Positions 30,852 to 42,980 of a stretch of DNA of 64,000 bases are shown one piece after another. A model generated the notes under the pieces. It made no database searches. It saw only the letters and a list, made by a program, of their open reading frames with translations, and was not told the origin of the DNA. Every line of letters starts with the position of its first letter. Within the stretch, counting starts at the first letter, position 1. The translations under genes were made by a program, and so were the position numbers. Location of the stretch: the NCBI GenBank assembly GCA_902770835.1, contig CACXUM010000019.1, positions 1 to 64,000 on the forward strand. Direction: 5' to 3'. Source of the DNA: an uncultured Bacteroidia bacterium. Lineage in GTDB: Bacteria; Bacteroidota; Bacteroidia; Bacteroidales; F082.

Positions 30852-32528
30852 TTATTCAATATCACGCACGAGACGCACCGCACAACCAAATTGGAGATTT
30901 GTTGCTGTATTGTCAACAACGTCAGTAATATCAAACCCTATATACTTGTGAAAACTTATCGTAGAGGTCCAATAATAGCCCTTGCTACCAGCATCATTTA
31001 CATTAATAGTAGTTGTGGTTATAGTTGTAGGAGGTTCGCCCTCTGTCGTAGTTTCAGTTGTAACAGTACGATTGCCCGCTGCTGGCATGAATACTGCACC
31101 ATAATCCGCCAAAGTATTCCATTCATCAGCACTATAATTATTGCCCGTATAAGGTGCGCCGGGCACATTGATGTTGGTAGGAGTAGTCACTTCAAGAGGT
31201 TGAGAATAATTATCTGAAAACACTATGAGTCCCGCAACATTGTTTACCATAGCCTTTGCATAACGAGCATTGGGTACATTATTAACTTTATTGGCATCAC
31301 GTTCTTTTAAAAGATAATCCCATTCATTTAGTGATAATGTGCGCCAGTCATTATGGTTGTCAAGCGTATTAGTAAATTCACTCCAAGTATAATCTTCAAG
31401 GTCTGTTGAAACATTGAGAGGATTGCCGTTGCTGCCCCATGTGCCCCAACCGAAAAGGTCCATCCAACCTGTATAACCTTCTACTCCACTTTGTGCATTG
31501 TCACTACCATCAACGGTTCCATGTCCCGTTTGACCTTGTGGATGAGTACCCACATAATCCCATTGGTTTTCGGCAAAACGCCAAGTGGGAGTAGGAGATG
31601 CCTGATATTGCAAATTACCTTTCGAGAACATGACTTTTTTTATTGTTTCTGTTTCATTTGAATTATCAACAGAAACAGAAAACTCTGGATGGTTATCAAT
31701 GGTGATTCCAGAATTTATATAATTGTTAATCCCTAAAACAGGCACGCTTACTCCATAAGTATAGGTTTCAGTTCCGATTGTAACAAAAGTGTTGTTAACT
31801 ATATTTGTTGGAAGCAAAATAGCCCATTTTTCTTTCCCGTTTTGAGAATAAAGAGTGATATTGTTTGTTTCACTATTCTCAGCCGCAGTGATTGGATCTA
31901 AACCTTCGGATGGATTTGATGGGTTACTAAGATTAAAATTAATAGACGCTTGAGTCTTAATGTTACTATTACTCATCAGTTTGACAACATTTGAAGTACT
32001 GTAATTAAGCCCGACCTTTACCAAACCACACTTGTTTTCGAGCATACAAGTGTATGATGTAGCATCCTTGGCATAAGGGGCATTTCCGTATGACAGCACT
32101 GGCAAATTGCTGCTTTGGTCACTGATGTCAACATTAAAAGTGGTAGTTGATCCTTTTGTCAGAGTACCTGTTTCAAGGCCACCCACAAAATAGAAGTGAA
32201 GCGTTTCGGAACTAGGCGAGAGAATAGTGCCTTCAAAATGCGAACTTGTTCCCCCTGTGCTGCCCGTGTTGGTCAGCGTGCCGATGTATTTCGAGCCATC
32301 GCCCACATAAATCTTGTCGCCGAATGAGTAATTCACTACTGCAGTATTTGTACCCGGAATCACTACATGCCTGCTTCCATCTTCTACATCAAGGGTAATG
32401 TGAATTCCTTCCTCTGTTTCTTCAGGAGTCGGAGGAGTGATCGGGGTTTCCTGTTTCTTGCACTGGCTCAGTCCGAGCAGCAGAGCCGCTGCCAAACATA
32501 ATGAAAGCGCATTGGCTTTTCTCTTCAT
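30852..32528 (-). CDS. Lipoprotein with fimbrillin-like N-terminus and C-terminal Fib_succ_major-type domain
   Basis: 558 residues from ATG 32528 (ATG 32540 is possible). The lipoprotein signal has lipobox G-L-S-Q-C. The N-terminal half (I-Y-V-G-D-G-S-K-Y-I-G-T-L, L-H-F-Y-F-V-G-G, S-S-N-L-P-V-L-S-Y-G, E-K-W-A-I-L-L-P) is shared with the product of 33539-35119. The C-terminal half (F-S-K-G-N-L-Q-Y, W-R-T-L-S-L-N-E-W, Y-Y-W-T-S-T, G-C-A-V-R-L-V-R) fits a Fibrobacter-type FISUMP/DUF1566 surface domain. Probably cell-surface. Confidence 0.7.
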   Translation of the reverse strand: MKRKANALSLCLAAALLLGLSQCKKQETPITPPTPEETEEGIHITLDVEDGSRHVVIPGTNTAVVNYSFGDKIYVGDGSKYIGTLTNTGSTGGTSSHFEGTILSPSSETLHFYFVGGLETGTLTKGSTTTFNVDISDQSSNLPVLSYGNAPYAKDATSYTCMLENKCGLVKVGLNYSTSNVVKLMSNSNIKTQASINFNLSNPSNPSEGLDPITAAENSETNNITLYSQNGKEKWAILLPTNIVNNTFVTIGTETYTYGVSVPVLGINNYINSGITIDNHPEFSVSVDNSNETETIKKVMFSKGNLQYQASPTPTWRFAENQWDYVGTHPQGQTGHGTVDGSDNAQSGVEGYTGWMDLFGWGTWGSNGNPLNVSTDLEDYTWSEFTNTLDNHNDWRTLSLNEWDYLLKERDANKVNNVPNARYAKAMVNNVAGLIVFSDNYSQPLEVTTPTNINVPGAPYTGNNYSADEWNTLADYGAVFMPAAGNRTVTTETTTEGEPPTTITTTTINVNDAGSKGYYWTSTISFHKYIGFDITDVVDNTATNLQFGCAVRLVRDIE

Positions 32529-32651
32529 AATTCTATTCATCTTCTATCGTATTTGGAGGTGCAAAAATAAACAAATTTCCGCAATTGCAAAGAAAACAGG
32601 AACAAATCATGCGGAAATCTCTCAATCAAGGATTAATTCCCTATTTTTGCC

Positions 32652-32736
32652 GCATGGAAAAACAGATACTTTTAGGCAAGACCCCCGCCGAGATACAAGA
32701 GGTGGTCGAGAAAATGGAACTGCCCAAGTTCACGGG
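32652..32736 (+). pseudogene. Truncated copy of the 5' end of rlmN
   Basis: 85 bases are identical to 35842-35926: the rlmN start codon and first 27 codons (M-E-K-Q-I-L-L-G-K-T). After 32736 the sequence diverges into unrelated DNA and the frame stops at about 32806. A -7-like box TATTTTTG (32642-32649) precedes it, as in rlmN. Not functional as RlmN. Confidence 0.9.
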
Positions 32737-32985
32737 TTTCCCCAGCACCGCCCCATCCCTTGGAACGGCATACCAGTTAGCAGGCGACATCACTCACAGC
32801 GTATGACCATACGGCTGCCGCAAATAGTGAGATTCGACGACGTGAAACGTGGCAGACGCCCACCAACACATCGGCAGGAGTTCACACCGCCTGCCTGCAT
32901 TGCCGTCACCCCGTCGGGGTTCACCGCGTGCCCAAACAAAGTCACGGAGTGACGGTGGATATTAGGCAGGGGTGGAATGTAATGC

Positions 32986-33060
32986 AACCCCTGCCGAAAA
33001 AAAACGAAACCCTGTCGACAAAAAACACAACCCCTACCGAAAACAAACACATCCCTACCG
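32986..33060 (+). repeat. Four tandem ~22-bp repeats
   Basis: AACCCCTGCCGAAAA, AACCCTGTCGACAAA, AACCCCTACCGAAAA and ATCCCTACCG start at 32986, 33008, 33029 and 33051 (spacing 22, 21, 22). Confidence 0.7.
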
Positions 33061-33070
33061 ATTATCGTTC

Positions 33071-33101
33071 ATTCCCGCATTGCAAATGCTGATATTCACG
33101 G
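33071..33101 (+). repeat. Direct repeat, second copy at 33449-33478
   Basis: The core GCATTGCAAATGCTGATA and its flanks, 27 identical bases ending TTCACGG, recur 378 bases later, where GAACGGGAG also follows (as at 33107). Confidence 0.75.
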
Positions 33102-33115
33102 TTTATGAACGGGAG

Positions 33116-33137
33116 ATTGCGGGTCTTCGCCCGCAAT
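33116..33137. repeat. Hairpin palindrome
   Basis: Perfect arms ATTGCGGG and CCCGCAAT around TCTTCG, a stable tetraloop-like turn. Confidence 0.65.
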
Positions 33138-33193
33138 GAGGGTTCCGCTTTCATTGGATGAGGGGCGACCCCAACGGGGTCATACTCCATTAA

Positions 33194-33213
33194 CCGTAGG
33201 TCGCGACCTACGG
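33194..33213. repeat. Perfect 20-bp palindrome
   Basis: CCGTAGGTCGCGACCTACGG is a perfect palindrome. Confidence 0.7.
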
Positions 33214-33388
33214 CAGCACCCCGACAGGCAGCACCCCGATAGGCATACGGACATCTTACGCGGCTGCCGCAATACGATCATTCGGCTGCCGCAGTGCGAC
33301 AGCCCTACAAACCCAACCCTATATGGCTGTCGCATGGTTGCTGAGCCTGCCGAAGCAACGTGGCAGACGCAACACGCCAAAACAAAAA

Positions 33389-33418
33389 AAGACGGCCCTC
33401 AAAAATGAAGGCCGCCTT
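33389..33418 (-). terminator. Hairpin downstream of the 33539 gene
   Basis: Arms AAGACGGCC and GGCCGCCTT (one mismatch), with an A-run on the left that becomes a T-run on the minus strand. It probably terminates the minus-strand lipoprotein transcript. Confidence 0.65.
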
Positions 33419-33478
33419 CCATAGGTTTGATTAGGTTTATTTTATATCATTCCGCATTGCAAATGCTGATATTCACGG

Positions 33479-33501
33479 CTTCCGCATTGCAAATGCGGAA
33501 G
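33479..33501. repeat. 23-base palindrome
   Basis: Arms CTTCCGCATT and AATGCGGAAG around GCA, abutting the direct repeat at 33449-33478. Confidence 0.65.
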
Positions 33502-33538
33502 AACGGGAGCCGCCTTGCGTAATTGGTTTTCAATAAAT

Positions 33539-35119
33539 TTAATGCTGGATAGTACGGGTTTTTCCGCCTTCTCCGGTGTCGCTTAGGTCAGCGGCAACAG
33601 AAACTGTAACTGTATTTGAACTACCTTGGCTCTTTCCTATGCATTCTGATTTGGGGTTACTTTCCATACCATATTGATCCCTCTTGGCTGTAACCTTAGT
33701 AATTCCATATCCGATAGTGATAATGCCGCATGTGCCATCCTTACCTTCACCAATGCCAGCACCATTATATAGGGATTCAGCAGTAACAGTGCCTCCGCTG
33801 ATAGTGATGTCGCCGCAACTACCGAAAGGGCCTCCGCCTATGCCAGCGCCACCGGTTGCTCCATTGGAAGTAATGGTACCGCCCTCAATGCTTATGTTAC
33901 CGCAATTGCTACGTTTTGCTCCACCGATGCCAGCACATCCTACACCAGCCCCTAGTGCTGTGATGTTACCACTCTTGATAACTATGTTGCCACAACTTCC
34001 GGCACCTTCATCGCCATCGCCTGCACCAATACCAGCGCCACCGTAGCCATTTGTAGTAAGAGAACCATCGCCGCGAATGGTGAGAGTGCAGTCAGAGGCA
34101 ATAAAGACACCAGGATAGCCGTAATTAGATCCTCTTGTTTTATTTGTACCATCCAAGATAATGGTGGCATCGCCAAAGCATGTGATGCCAGCATGGTTGC
34201 CATCATCCCAAGTGTCATCTCCGTTAATGTCGACATTTTTCAACATCACGGTAGCACCAGCAGCGATGGAAATCTTGTGGTTTTCGGAAAGCGTGCCTGT
34301 CAAAATAGTATTGTTCTGAGCCACATAGTCATCAGCAACTTCACCAAGATTAACGATAGTAGCATTCACGACCTCAATACCGCCATTAATATAGCCATTG
34401 TTGGTAATGGAATAGGAACCCGAAACAGTGTATGACTTGCTTCCAATATTGACAGTAAAACTGCTAATGGCTTCATCTTGCGGCAGCAGGATGGCCCATT
34501 TTTCGGTCTCGCTCTCCGAATAGAGGGTCATAGTGCCAGTGGTTGCCGTTGGAGTAATGCCCGGAGTTGCAAAGTCTATGGTAGCCTCGGTCAGCATGCC
34601 TGACACAGTAACAGCATCGTTTGTAGCCATGACAAGATCAAACTTCACCAAGGCGCACTTGTTCCTCAATGTGGTGGTATAAGAGGATGCACCATAAAAC
34701 TCAGTAGAACGGCCATATGCCAGAATGGGCAGATTGCTGCTTTGGTTGGCAATATTGATGGTGAAATCGGTGGTGTTTGTAGTAGGTGCAGATGCGGGTT
34801 CTTTACCACCTAAAAAATAGAAGTGAAGGTAGTCGGTTGAGACGGGGCTATCGATAGTGCCACTGAAAGTGCCGTTGCTATAGGTCAGAGTGCCGACATA
34901 ATGGCCGTCGTTGCCCACATAGAGGGCGTCGCCATTGGTGAAGACATACGCTCCCACGCTGGGTTCAATATGATGACGACCGCCGCCGTTATCCACGTTC
35001 ACGGTGATGTATACCATTCCGTCATTGGCGTTGGACGTGGTGGGTGTTTCCTGTTTCTTGCACTGGGCCATTCCGAGCACGAGTGCCATTGCGATGATGA
35101 TTGCGCTAAGTTTTTTCAT
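33539..35119 (-). CDS. Lipoprotein with fimbrillin-like N-terminus and Gly-rich beta-helix-like repeats
   Basis: 526 residues. Lipoprotein signal with lipobox G-M-A-Q-C-K-K-Q-E-T. The first about 230 residues resemble the product of 30852-32528 (L-Y-V-G-N-D-G, L-H-F-Y-F-L-G-G, S-S-N-L-P-I-L-A-Y-G, E-K-W-A-I-L-L-P). The C-terminal half has at least four repeats of the type G-A-G-I-G-x-G with C-G-N/D-I-x-I, typical of a right-handed beta-helix. Probably a cell-surface binding protein. The ligand cannot be read from the sequence. Confidence 0.7.
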   Translation of the reverse strand: MKKLSAIIIAMALVLGMAQCKKQETPTTSNANDGMVYITVNVDNGGGRHHIEPSVGAYVFTNGDALYVGNDGHYVGTLTYSNGTFSGTIDSPVSTDYLHFYFLGGKEPASAPTTNTTDFTINIANQSSNLPILAYGRSTEFYGASSYTTTLRNKCALVKFDLVMATNDAVTVSGMLTEATIDFATPGITPTATTGTMTLYSESETEKWAILLPQDEAISSFTVNIGSKSYTVSGSYSITNNGYINGGIEVVNATIVNLGEVADDYVAQNNTILTGTLSENHKISIAAGATVMLKNVDINGDDTWDDGNHAGITCFGDATIILDGTNKTRGSNYGYPGVFIASDCTLTIRGDGSLTTNGYGGAGIGAGDGDEGAGSCGNIVIKSGNITALGAGVGCAGIGGAKRSNCGNISIEGGTITSNGATGGAGIGGGPFGSCGDITISGGTVTAESLYNGAGIGEGKDGTCGIITIGYGITKVTAKRDQYGMESNPKSECIGKSQGSSNTVTVSVAADLSDTGEGGKTRTIQH

Positions 35120-35134
35120 TTTGATAGTGTTTTT

Positions 35135-35467
35135 TTACTTGTTCATTTTCCGTTTTTTAAATGCGTATGCAGCGCCAGCCGCTGCCATGATGAATAGACC
35201 GCCGCCAAGCGGGGCGTCGTTTCCGAATTGCTCGGTGCCAATGTTGTAGGCACCGCTTGTGCCGCTGCCAAACTGTTCGGTCGCGACGCTGTAGCCGCCT
35301 TGCGAGCGTGCCCGCAACATTCCTCCTTGGTCGCTTTGCTCCTTGTAAGGATTCTTCAGCAGCCCGTGGTTGATGACTTGGGCGTTCACGGGAGCGGCCT
35401 GAAGCATCAGCGCTGCCAGCCCAAGCGAAAACATCAACGATTTCTTCAAATGTTTGAATTTCTTCAT
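35135..35467 (-). CDS. Small exported protein with C-terminal anchor
   Basis: 110 residues. The signal peptide ends P-V-N-A-Q-V. A short middle part has the repeat T-E-Q-F-G-S/N. The C-terminus is A-P-L-G-G-G-L-F-I-M-A-A-A-G-A-A-Y-A-F then K-K-R-K: a Gly-rich turn, one hydrophobic helix and a basic tail. That layout resembles sorting or anchor tails of small Bacteroidota surface proteins. It lies just upstream of the beta-helix lipoprotein on the same strand and may be cotranscribed. Confidence 0.65.
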   Translation of the reverse strand: MKKFKHLKKSLMFSLGLAALMLQAAPVNAQVINHGLLKNPYKEQSDQGGMLRARSQGGYSVATEQFGSGTSGAYNIGTEQFGNDAPLGGGLFIMAAAGAAYAFKKRKMNK

Positions 35468-35843
35468 TTTAATTGTTGTTATAGGGATTTCTAATTATCA
35501 AGAATTTGAGAATTTAAGAATTTTCTAATTTGTTGATTATATGAATTTTATTGAATTTAAGATAAAAATTGCAGGCAATTTATAGAAATGCCCTTATGTT
35601 GTTTTGAAAAATGATTCAAGGCACAAGCCCATAAGGCATCCGGCTTTTGGCCAAATGCCCGTATGTTGTGCAATAAAAATCGTAACTTGTTGATTATCAG
35701 ATATATTGATGGGGGGGATTATATTTCAAGCAAATACAATTCATACCCCTTTTGAAACAGGGCGCAAAAATACGAAAAATCCAATTCACGCAAGAATTTT
35801 TTTTAAAAAACCCCAATAATGAATAATTTCCTACTTTTGCGGC
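35468..35843. other. AT-rich intergenic region before rlmN
   Basis: 376 bases without a gene. AAATGCCCTTATGTTGT (near 35586) recurs as AAATGCCCGTATGTTGT (near 35653), separated by AAGGCATCCGGC. A run of seven G lies at 35711-35717. The rlmN -7 box TACTTTTG is at 35832-35839, only four bases before the ATG. Confidence 0.55.
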
Positions 35844-39191
<3,348 letters not shown>

Positions 39192-39224
39192 TTATGCGTT
39201 AAATTGTGAAACTATTAATCGAGT

Positions 39225-39869
39225 TTATGCCGTTTTGTTCCAAATTATGTCATTTGCAAAGACTTGACTCAAAACCTCGTCTTTTTTGATAATCCAATAC
39301 TTGAAGCCCAGCATTTCTTTATCAATCGACAATTCTTCCCTAACGGCTTCTTCGGTAAACTTGGATGGATTGTATCTGTATGCATCAATTAACTGATTGA
39401 ACCTATTCATAACAGCCTCAATTTCTTCAAAGAATTTTTCTTCCCGAACTCTTTTTAGTACACCACCGCCATTGAATATTGTTTCAAGTAGGGATATGGT
39501 TTCCTGAACTTCTTGCGATTCTTCATTGCTTTTGAAAACTACTGCTTTCGAAGCATAATTAATTCTTTGCTCGATAATGTCCTCAATATCATTGTCTATC
39601 GGATTCAGGATGCCGTCAAATCTATTCCCTTTCTTTGGGTTGCAGTAACTGCACGACAGCAGAAGATTTGTCCATTCGGTTTTTGACTCGGGATGATTCT
39701 GCTTGCTTTTCAAATGGTCGATTTGGAAATCGGTGGAAACCTTGCGCTCACAAAGATAACACTTGCATTGTTGGTCCAATAGCAGTTGTCTTTTCACGTC
39801 CTCACCATCATAGGCATTGGTCGCGGTCAACGACAAAGGCTTGTTGTCTGACTTTGCTATTCGTATCAT
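39225..39869 (-). CDS. HNH nuclease, PtuB-like
   Basis: 214 residues. An HNH/zinc-finger core has C-Y-L-C near 37-40, I-D-H-L near 50-53, N-L-L-L-S-C-S-Y-C near 67-75, and a helical C-terminal half. Its start overlaps the ATPase 39866-41065 by four bases. An ATPase followed by an HNH protein is the layout of the Septu system (PtuA/PtuB, anti-phage). The Septu name is a family and context inference. Confidence 0.75.
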   Translation of the reverse strand: MIRIAKSDNKPLSLTATNAYDGEDVKRQLLLDQQCKCYLCERKVSTDFQIDHLKSKQNHPESKTEWTNLLLSCSYCNPKKGNRFDGILNPIDNDIEDIIEQRINYASKAVVFKSNEESQEVQETISLLETIFNGGGVLKRVREEKFFEEIEAVMNRFNQLIDAYRYNPSKFTEEAVREELSIDKEMLGFKYWIIKKDEVLSQVFANDIIWNKTA

Positions 39870-41065
39870 AGTTCCAAAATGGGTTTGATCTTGTCAGCAT
39901 ATTTCACTCTCATTTGCAAATATTCGCCCACGATGGATGGCGAAACCGCTTCAGGGATTTTGTCGAAGTCCTCGACAAGCAGCCTAATGCTCATCTGTTC
40001 GGATGAAGAAAGGCTGTCCTTTGACAACAGATCTTTCAATTCATCCAATCTCATACGGACGCTGCTCGATTCTGAACGGACACCGAAATACCCTTCAGCA
40101 AGTGATGAATAGGAGTAGTCAGTCAAATCTTCAATGGACTTTCGGTTTTCCAAATCAAATGCCACCACGTTCCTTATTGAGTTTAATACAAAAGGTGAGT
40201 GAGTAGTAACAATGAACTGAATATTCGGGAATGTTTTTGTCAAAAAAGACATAATAATTCGTTGTAATTCAAGATGCAAGTGTGTTTCAATTTCGTCAAT
40301 CAGAACAATGCCTTCTTTATTATATGCTTCTGAAAGTTTTCCGCCATGCTGCATCTTCAGAATCAAATCAGTAACAATATTGATGGCGGCCTTAAATCCG
40401 TCAGACATCTCATTAAACCCGAACTTCTGTTCTCCAAATGAAATCTTGAAGGAATACTTTTTTTCTTGATCAAAATCCAGCCTCAAGTCTTCCTTCAAAA
40501 AGATTCTTTTTAATAATGATTCAAAACCCTCGAACCAAGATTTTATTGATTGTTCTCGCTCCTTTTGCTTGTTGCTAATGGCTAATAATTCCTGAAATTT
40601 CAAATCAACAAGAAACTTGATAAACTGGTCGGAAACTGTTTCGCGAACAAGCCCCTCGTCCTCAAGTATCGGTTTTTGAGGAGAATCGGGCTCTATCATT
40701 CTTACCTGACGATCAGCCTGATAAAATGCCATGATAAAATCGCCATTTTGATACCTGTCAAGGATATACAAAGGGCTAATAATATCACATCTAATCCTAC
40801 TATCTTTCAGCTTGTAATCTGTCGAATTATCTATATTGTATTTGTAATCACCTTGATGAAATCTACTATGTAGCATTGCAAGAAAGTTATCTTCGCTCTT
40901 CATTTGTTCCAACAGATCTGCAATCGCATTCAAAAGCACCGTCTTTCCGCTTCCATTCTTTCCCGTGATGATAAGATGCGGATATTTCTCATTCGCTATC
41001 GGGATGTCAATGTTCTCCAAATGGAACAACTTATTGATGTGGATGTTTTTGATGAAATAATTCAT
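39866..41065 (-). CDS. SMC/ABC-type ATPase, PtuA-like
   Basis: 399 residues. Walker A I-T-G-K-N-G-S-G-K-T-V-L near 32-43, signature-like M-S-D-G-F-K near 229-234, Walker B V-L-I-D-E-I-E-T-H-L-H near 261-271, and H-loop T-T-H-S-P near 297-301. It fits the ATPase partner of an HNH nuclease in Septu systems, which sense phage and activate the nuclease. It lies 51 bases after the 41117-41722 gene and probably shares its transcript. AT-rich. Confidence 0.75.
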   Translation of the reverse strand: MNYFIKNIHINKLFHLENIDIPIANEKYPHLIITGKNGSGKTVLLNAIADLLEQMKSEDNFLAMLHSRFHQGDYKYNIDNSTDYKLKDSRIRCDIISPLYILDRYQNGDFIMAFYQADRQVRMIEPDSPQKPILEDEGLVRETVSDQFIKFLVDLKFQELLAISNKQKEREQSIKSWFEGFESLLKRIFLKEDLRLDFDQEKKYSFKISFGEQKFGFNEMSDGFKAAINIVTDLILKMQHGGKLSEAYNKEGIVLIDEIETHLHLELQRIIMSFLTKTFPNIQFIVTTHSPFVLNSIRNVVAFDLENRKSIEDLTDYSYSSLAEGYFGVRSESSSVRMRLDELKDLLSKDSLSSSEQMSIRLLVEDFDKIPEAVSPSIVGEYLQMRVKYADKIKPILEL

Positions 41066-41116
41066 AATATGTCAGTTTAGTATTAATTTCAATAACAAAG
41101 TCTATTATGGTGAAAT

Positions 41117-41722
41117 TTAGGACTTGTAAAATTCAAGTTGAGAATCGCTTTTTATAGTTATTTCATTAGTAGGCACAAAATGTATTCCGTGTTCCTTATA
41201 AAATGTCTTGTATTCAATGGGGTCGCTAACAATCATTTCATTGAAAACCGTTTTCTTTCTTGGAAAGGATGCTACTCCATACACTTTATTGTTTAGAAGA
41301 ATTCCTTTCCTTCGGAACTCTCCAACATTCAGTATCAGTTTGTCTTTAACCTCTTGCTTATATTTGAATACTCTGCTCCCTTTGCAATCTTTAATCTCAA
41401 TGAATAAAGTCCAACTTTTTTCATCATTTTTATTCGGAAACATGCAGCATTCTCCATGCTTCATGTCTTCGTCTTCCTCATTTTTGAATTGATTGTCGCG
41501 AAACACATTGTAGTCTATTTGAAGCGCTGATTCATTAGCGATGGCACAACAATCCATTTCAACGGTCTCATCATTGGGATCGTTGGGCAGAACCTCATGA
41601 ATTTCTACACCACGCACACTTTTGGTGCGTTCTGTGAAATCTGCAACAAATATTTGTTGGGAATTCGTGGTACCAAACTCCGATTCCGGGTATGCCGCCA
41701 AAATCCTATTCTTCATCCTCAA
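41117..41722 (-). CDS. Possible effector partnered with an AAA ATPase
   Basis: 201 residues, no family recognised with confidence. The middle contains T-L-F-I-E-I-K-D-C-K-G, an E-x-K pattern preceded by acidic residues, which could be a PD-(D/E)XK nuclease core but is only suggestive. The start overlaps the upstream ATPase by 17 bases, so the two are a coupled pair. Probably a toxic or nuclease effector controlled by the ATPase. Confidence in the role is low. Confidence 0.55.
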   Translation of the reverse strand: MRMKNRILAAYPESEFGTTNSQQIFVADFTERTKSVRGVEIHEVLPNDPNDETVEMDCCAIANESALQIDYNVFRDNQFKNEEDEDMKHGECCMFPNKNDEKSWTLFIEIKDCKGSRVFKYKQEVKDKLILNVGEFRRKGILLNNKVYGVASFPRKKTVFNEMIVSDPIEYKTFYKEHGIHFVPTNEITIKSDSQLEFYKS

Positions 41723-42980
41723 AGTAGTTTAGAAGTGAAAGATATTCAGCCGAATTCTCCTTGTACGCCTTGTTCAGATAGTTGTCCTCAATGATGCCAT
41801 CCTCGTCTTGGATGGTTTGCAAAGAACCGTCGTGGATTTCGTATATGGAAACCTTTTTCGGGTCAATCCAAGCGGTTTGCGAGACAAAAGAATGTCTTTC
41901 TTTTTCAGGAATGTTGTCTTTGACCAAACCACCCATCATGCAGTTGTTGAGGGCAAACAATATGTATGGACTATGCGTTGTCAAAACCAATGAATTTGAC
42001 CTGCCCTTATTCGCTTGAATCAACGACAACAGCCAATACACCAATTTCTGTTGCGTTGAAGGGAAAAGATTTTGCTCCGGCTCTTCAATAAACAACTGTG
42101 TATAATGATAATCATACCTATCTGAAAACGACCTTTGCAAATCTTCCAACATTTGTTTCATTGCATCACACGACTTTATCTTCGTGTTTATTCCCCATTG
42201 CCCCAATTGTTTCTTTACGGTTTCAACATCCGAATAATTTCTTACCAAATCCGAAATCATCTTATCCGTTTCATGGTTCAAATATGTAATTGATTGCTTC
42301 TGCTCATACGACAAAGGACGTTTCTGGCCATATATGGTTTCCAATGAATAATACAGCACCAAATACAATGGTATCAACGATTGGACTCCACTCGAAGCAT
42401 TTGCCAATAATAATTCACTGCCGTTATCAATAATATAATCATTCTCGTTCCTATATTTATAGGATAATTGATGATTAATCAACTTATCAAATGTTTGCTC
42501 ACGAATCTCATCGCGAGAGGTAAACCAATCATACATAAAATACAGAATGACATCATTACTGTCATTGTATTTTTTCAAATTGGGAATAGTAGCAACAATA
42601 TTTCTCTCAGATGGAATATATGATAATTTGGGGTATTTGTACTTTTTGCCATTTATTGATATTGTCGGATGCTCTTTCTGATGAGCATATTTTATCGTAA
42701 CAAAATCCCCTCTGTATTCTATAAAACTCTTATCGTTAAAATAACCTTCCAAGCGATGGTATTCAGCCAACGAATCATAAAATGTCCTGTCTTTCTCATA
42801 GAATTTTTTAGTATACTCAATGTCCGAAAAGCATTGCTTCTCAACCCACTGGCAATGACATAGTATCTTCGCAATAGTGCTCTTGCCGCTGCTTTGAGGA
42901 CCCATGAACACATTGATTTTGTTCAAGTCAAGTTCCACATTCTTGATGGGGCCGACATTCTTTATTAGAATATGAGTCAT
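41706..42980 (-). CDS. AAA_15/21-type ATPase (SMC-like)
   Basis: 424 residues from ATG 42980. Walker A G-P-Q-S-S-G-K-S-T near 26-34, Walker B-like L-F-I-E-E-P-E-Q-N near 310-318, and L-T-T-H-S-P-Y near 346-352. This class of overcoming-lysogenisation/RecF-like ATPase is common as the sensor subunit of two-gene defence systems. Together with the 201-residue downstream protein it forms such a pair. ATG 43028 is a longer alternative, but the ATPase fold begins at 42980. AT-rich relative to the flanking GH97 and carboxyltransferase genes. Confidence 0.75.
   Translation of the reverse strand: MTHILIKNVGPIKNVELDLNKINVFMGPQSSGKSTIAKILCHCQWVEKQCFSDIEYTKKFYEKDRTFYDSLAEYHRLEGYFNDKSFIEYRGDFVTIKYAHQKEHPTISINGKKYKYPKLSYIPSERNIVATIPNLKKYNDSNDVILYFMYDWFTSRDEIREQTFDKLINHQLSYKYRNENDYIIDNGSELLLANASSGVQSLIPLYLVLYYSLETIYGQKRPLSYEQKQSITYLNHETDKMISDLVRNYSDVETVKKQLGQWGINTKIKSCDAMKQMLEDLQRSFSDRYDYHYTQLFIEEPEQNLFPSTQQKLVYWLLSLIQANKGRSNSLVLTTHSPYILFALNNCMMGGLVKDNIPEKERHSFVSQTAWIDPKKVSIYEIHDGSLQTIQDEDGIIEDNYLNKAYKENSAEYLSLLNYFEDEE

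Larger units (their letters stand above)
32737..33538. other. Gene-free repeat mosaic
   Basis: About 800 bases without a credible gene. The stretch is packed with short repeats: GGCTGCCGCA (32813, 33262, 33285), CGTGGCAGACGC (32849, 33359), four tandem ~22-base units (32986-33060), hairpins at 33116-33137 and 33194-33213, and a 27-base direct repeat (33075-33101 and 33452-33478). The mosaic appears to consist of several dispersed repeat families. Confidence 0.7.

Noticed and set aside
32585-32653. Extension of the truncated rlmN copy upstream as a coding frame
   Set aside because: Sequence before 32652 is promoter-like and not identical to the rlmN upstream region, so the copy is called from 32652 only.
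33116-33213. CRISPR-like array
   Set aside because: The repeats are palindromes and different families, without a regular repeat-spacer pattern.
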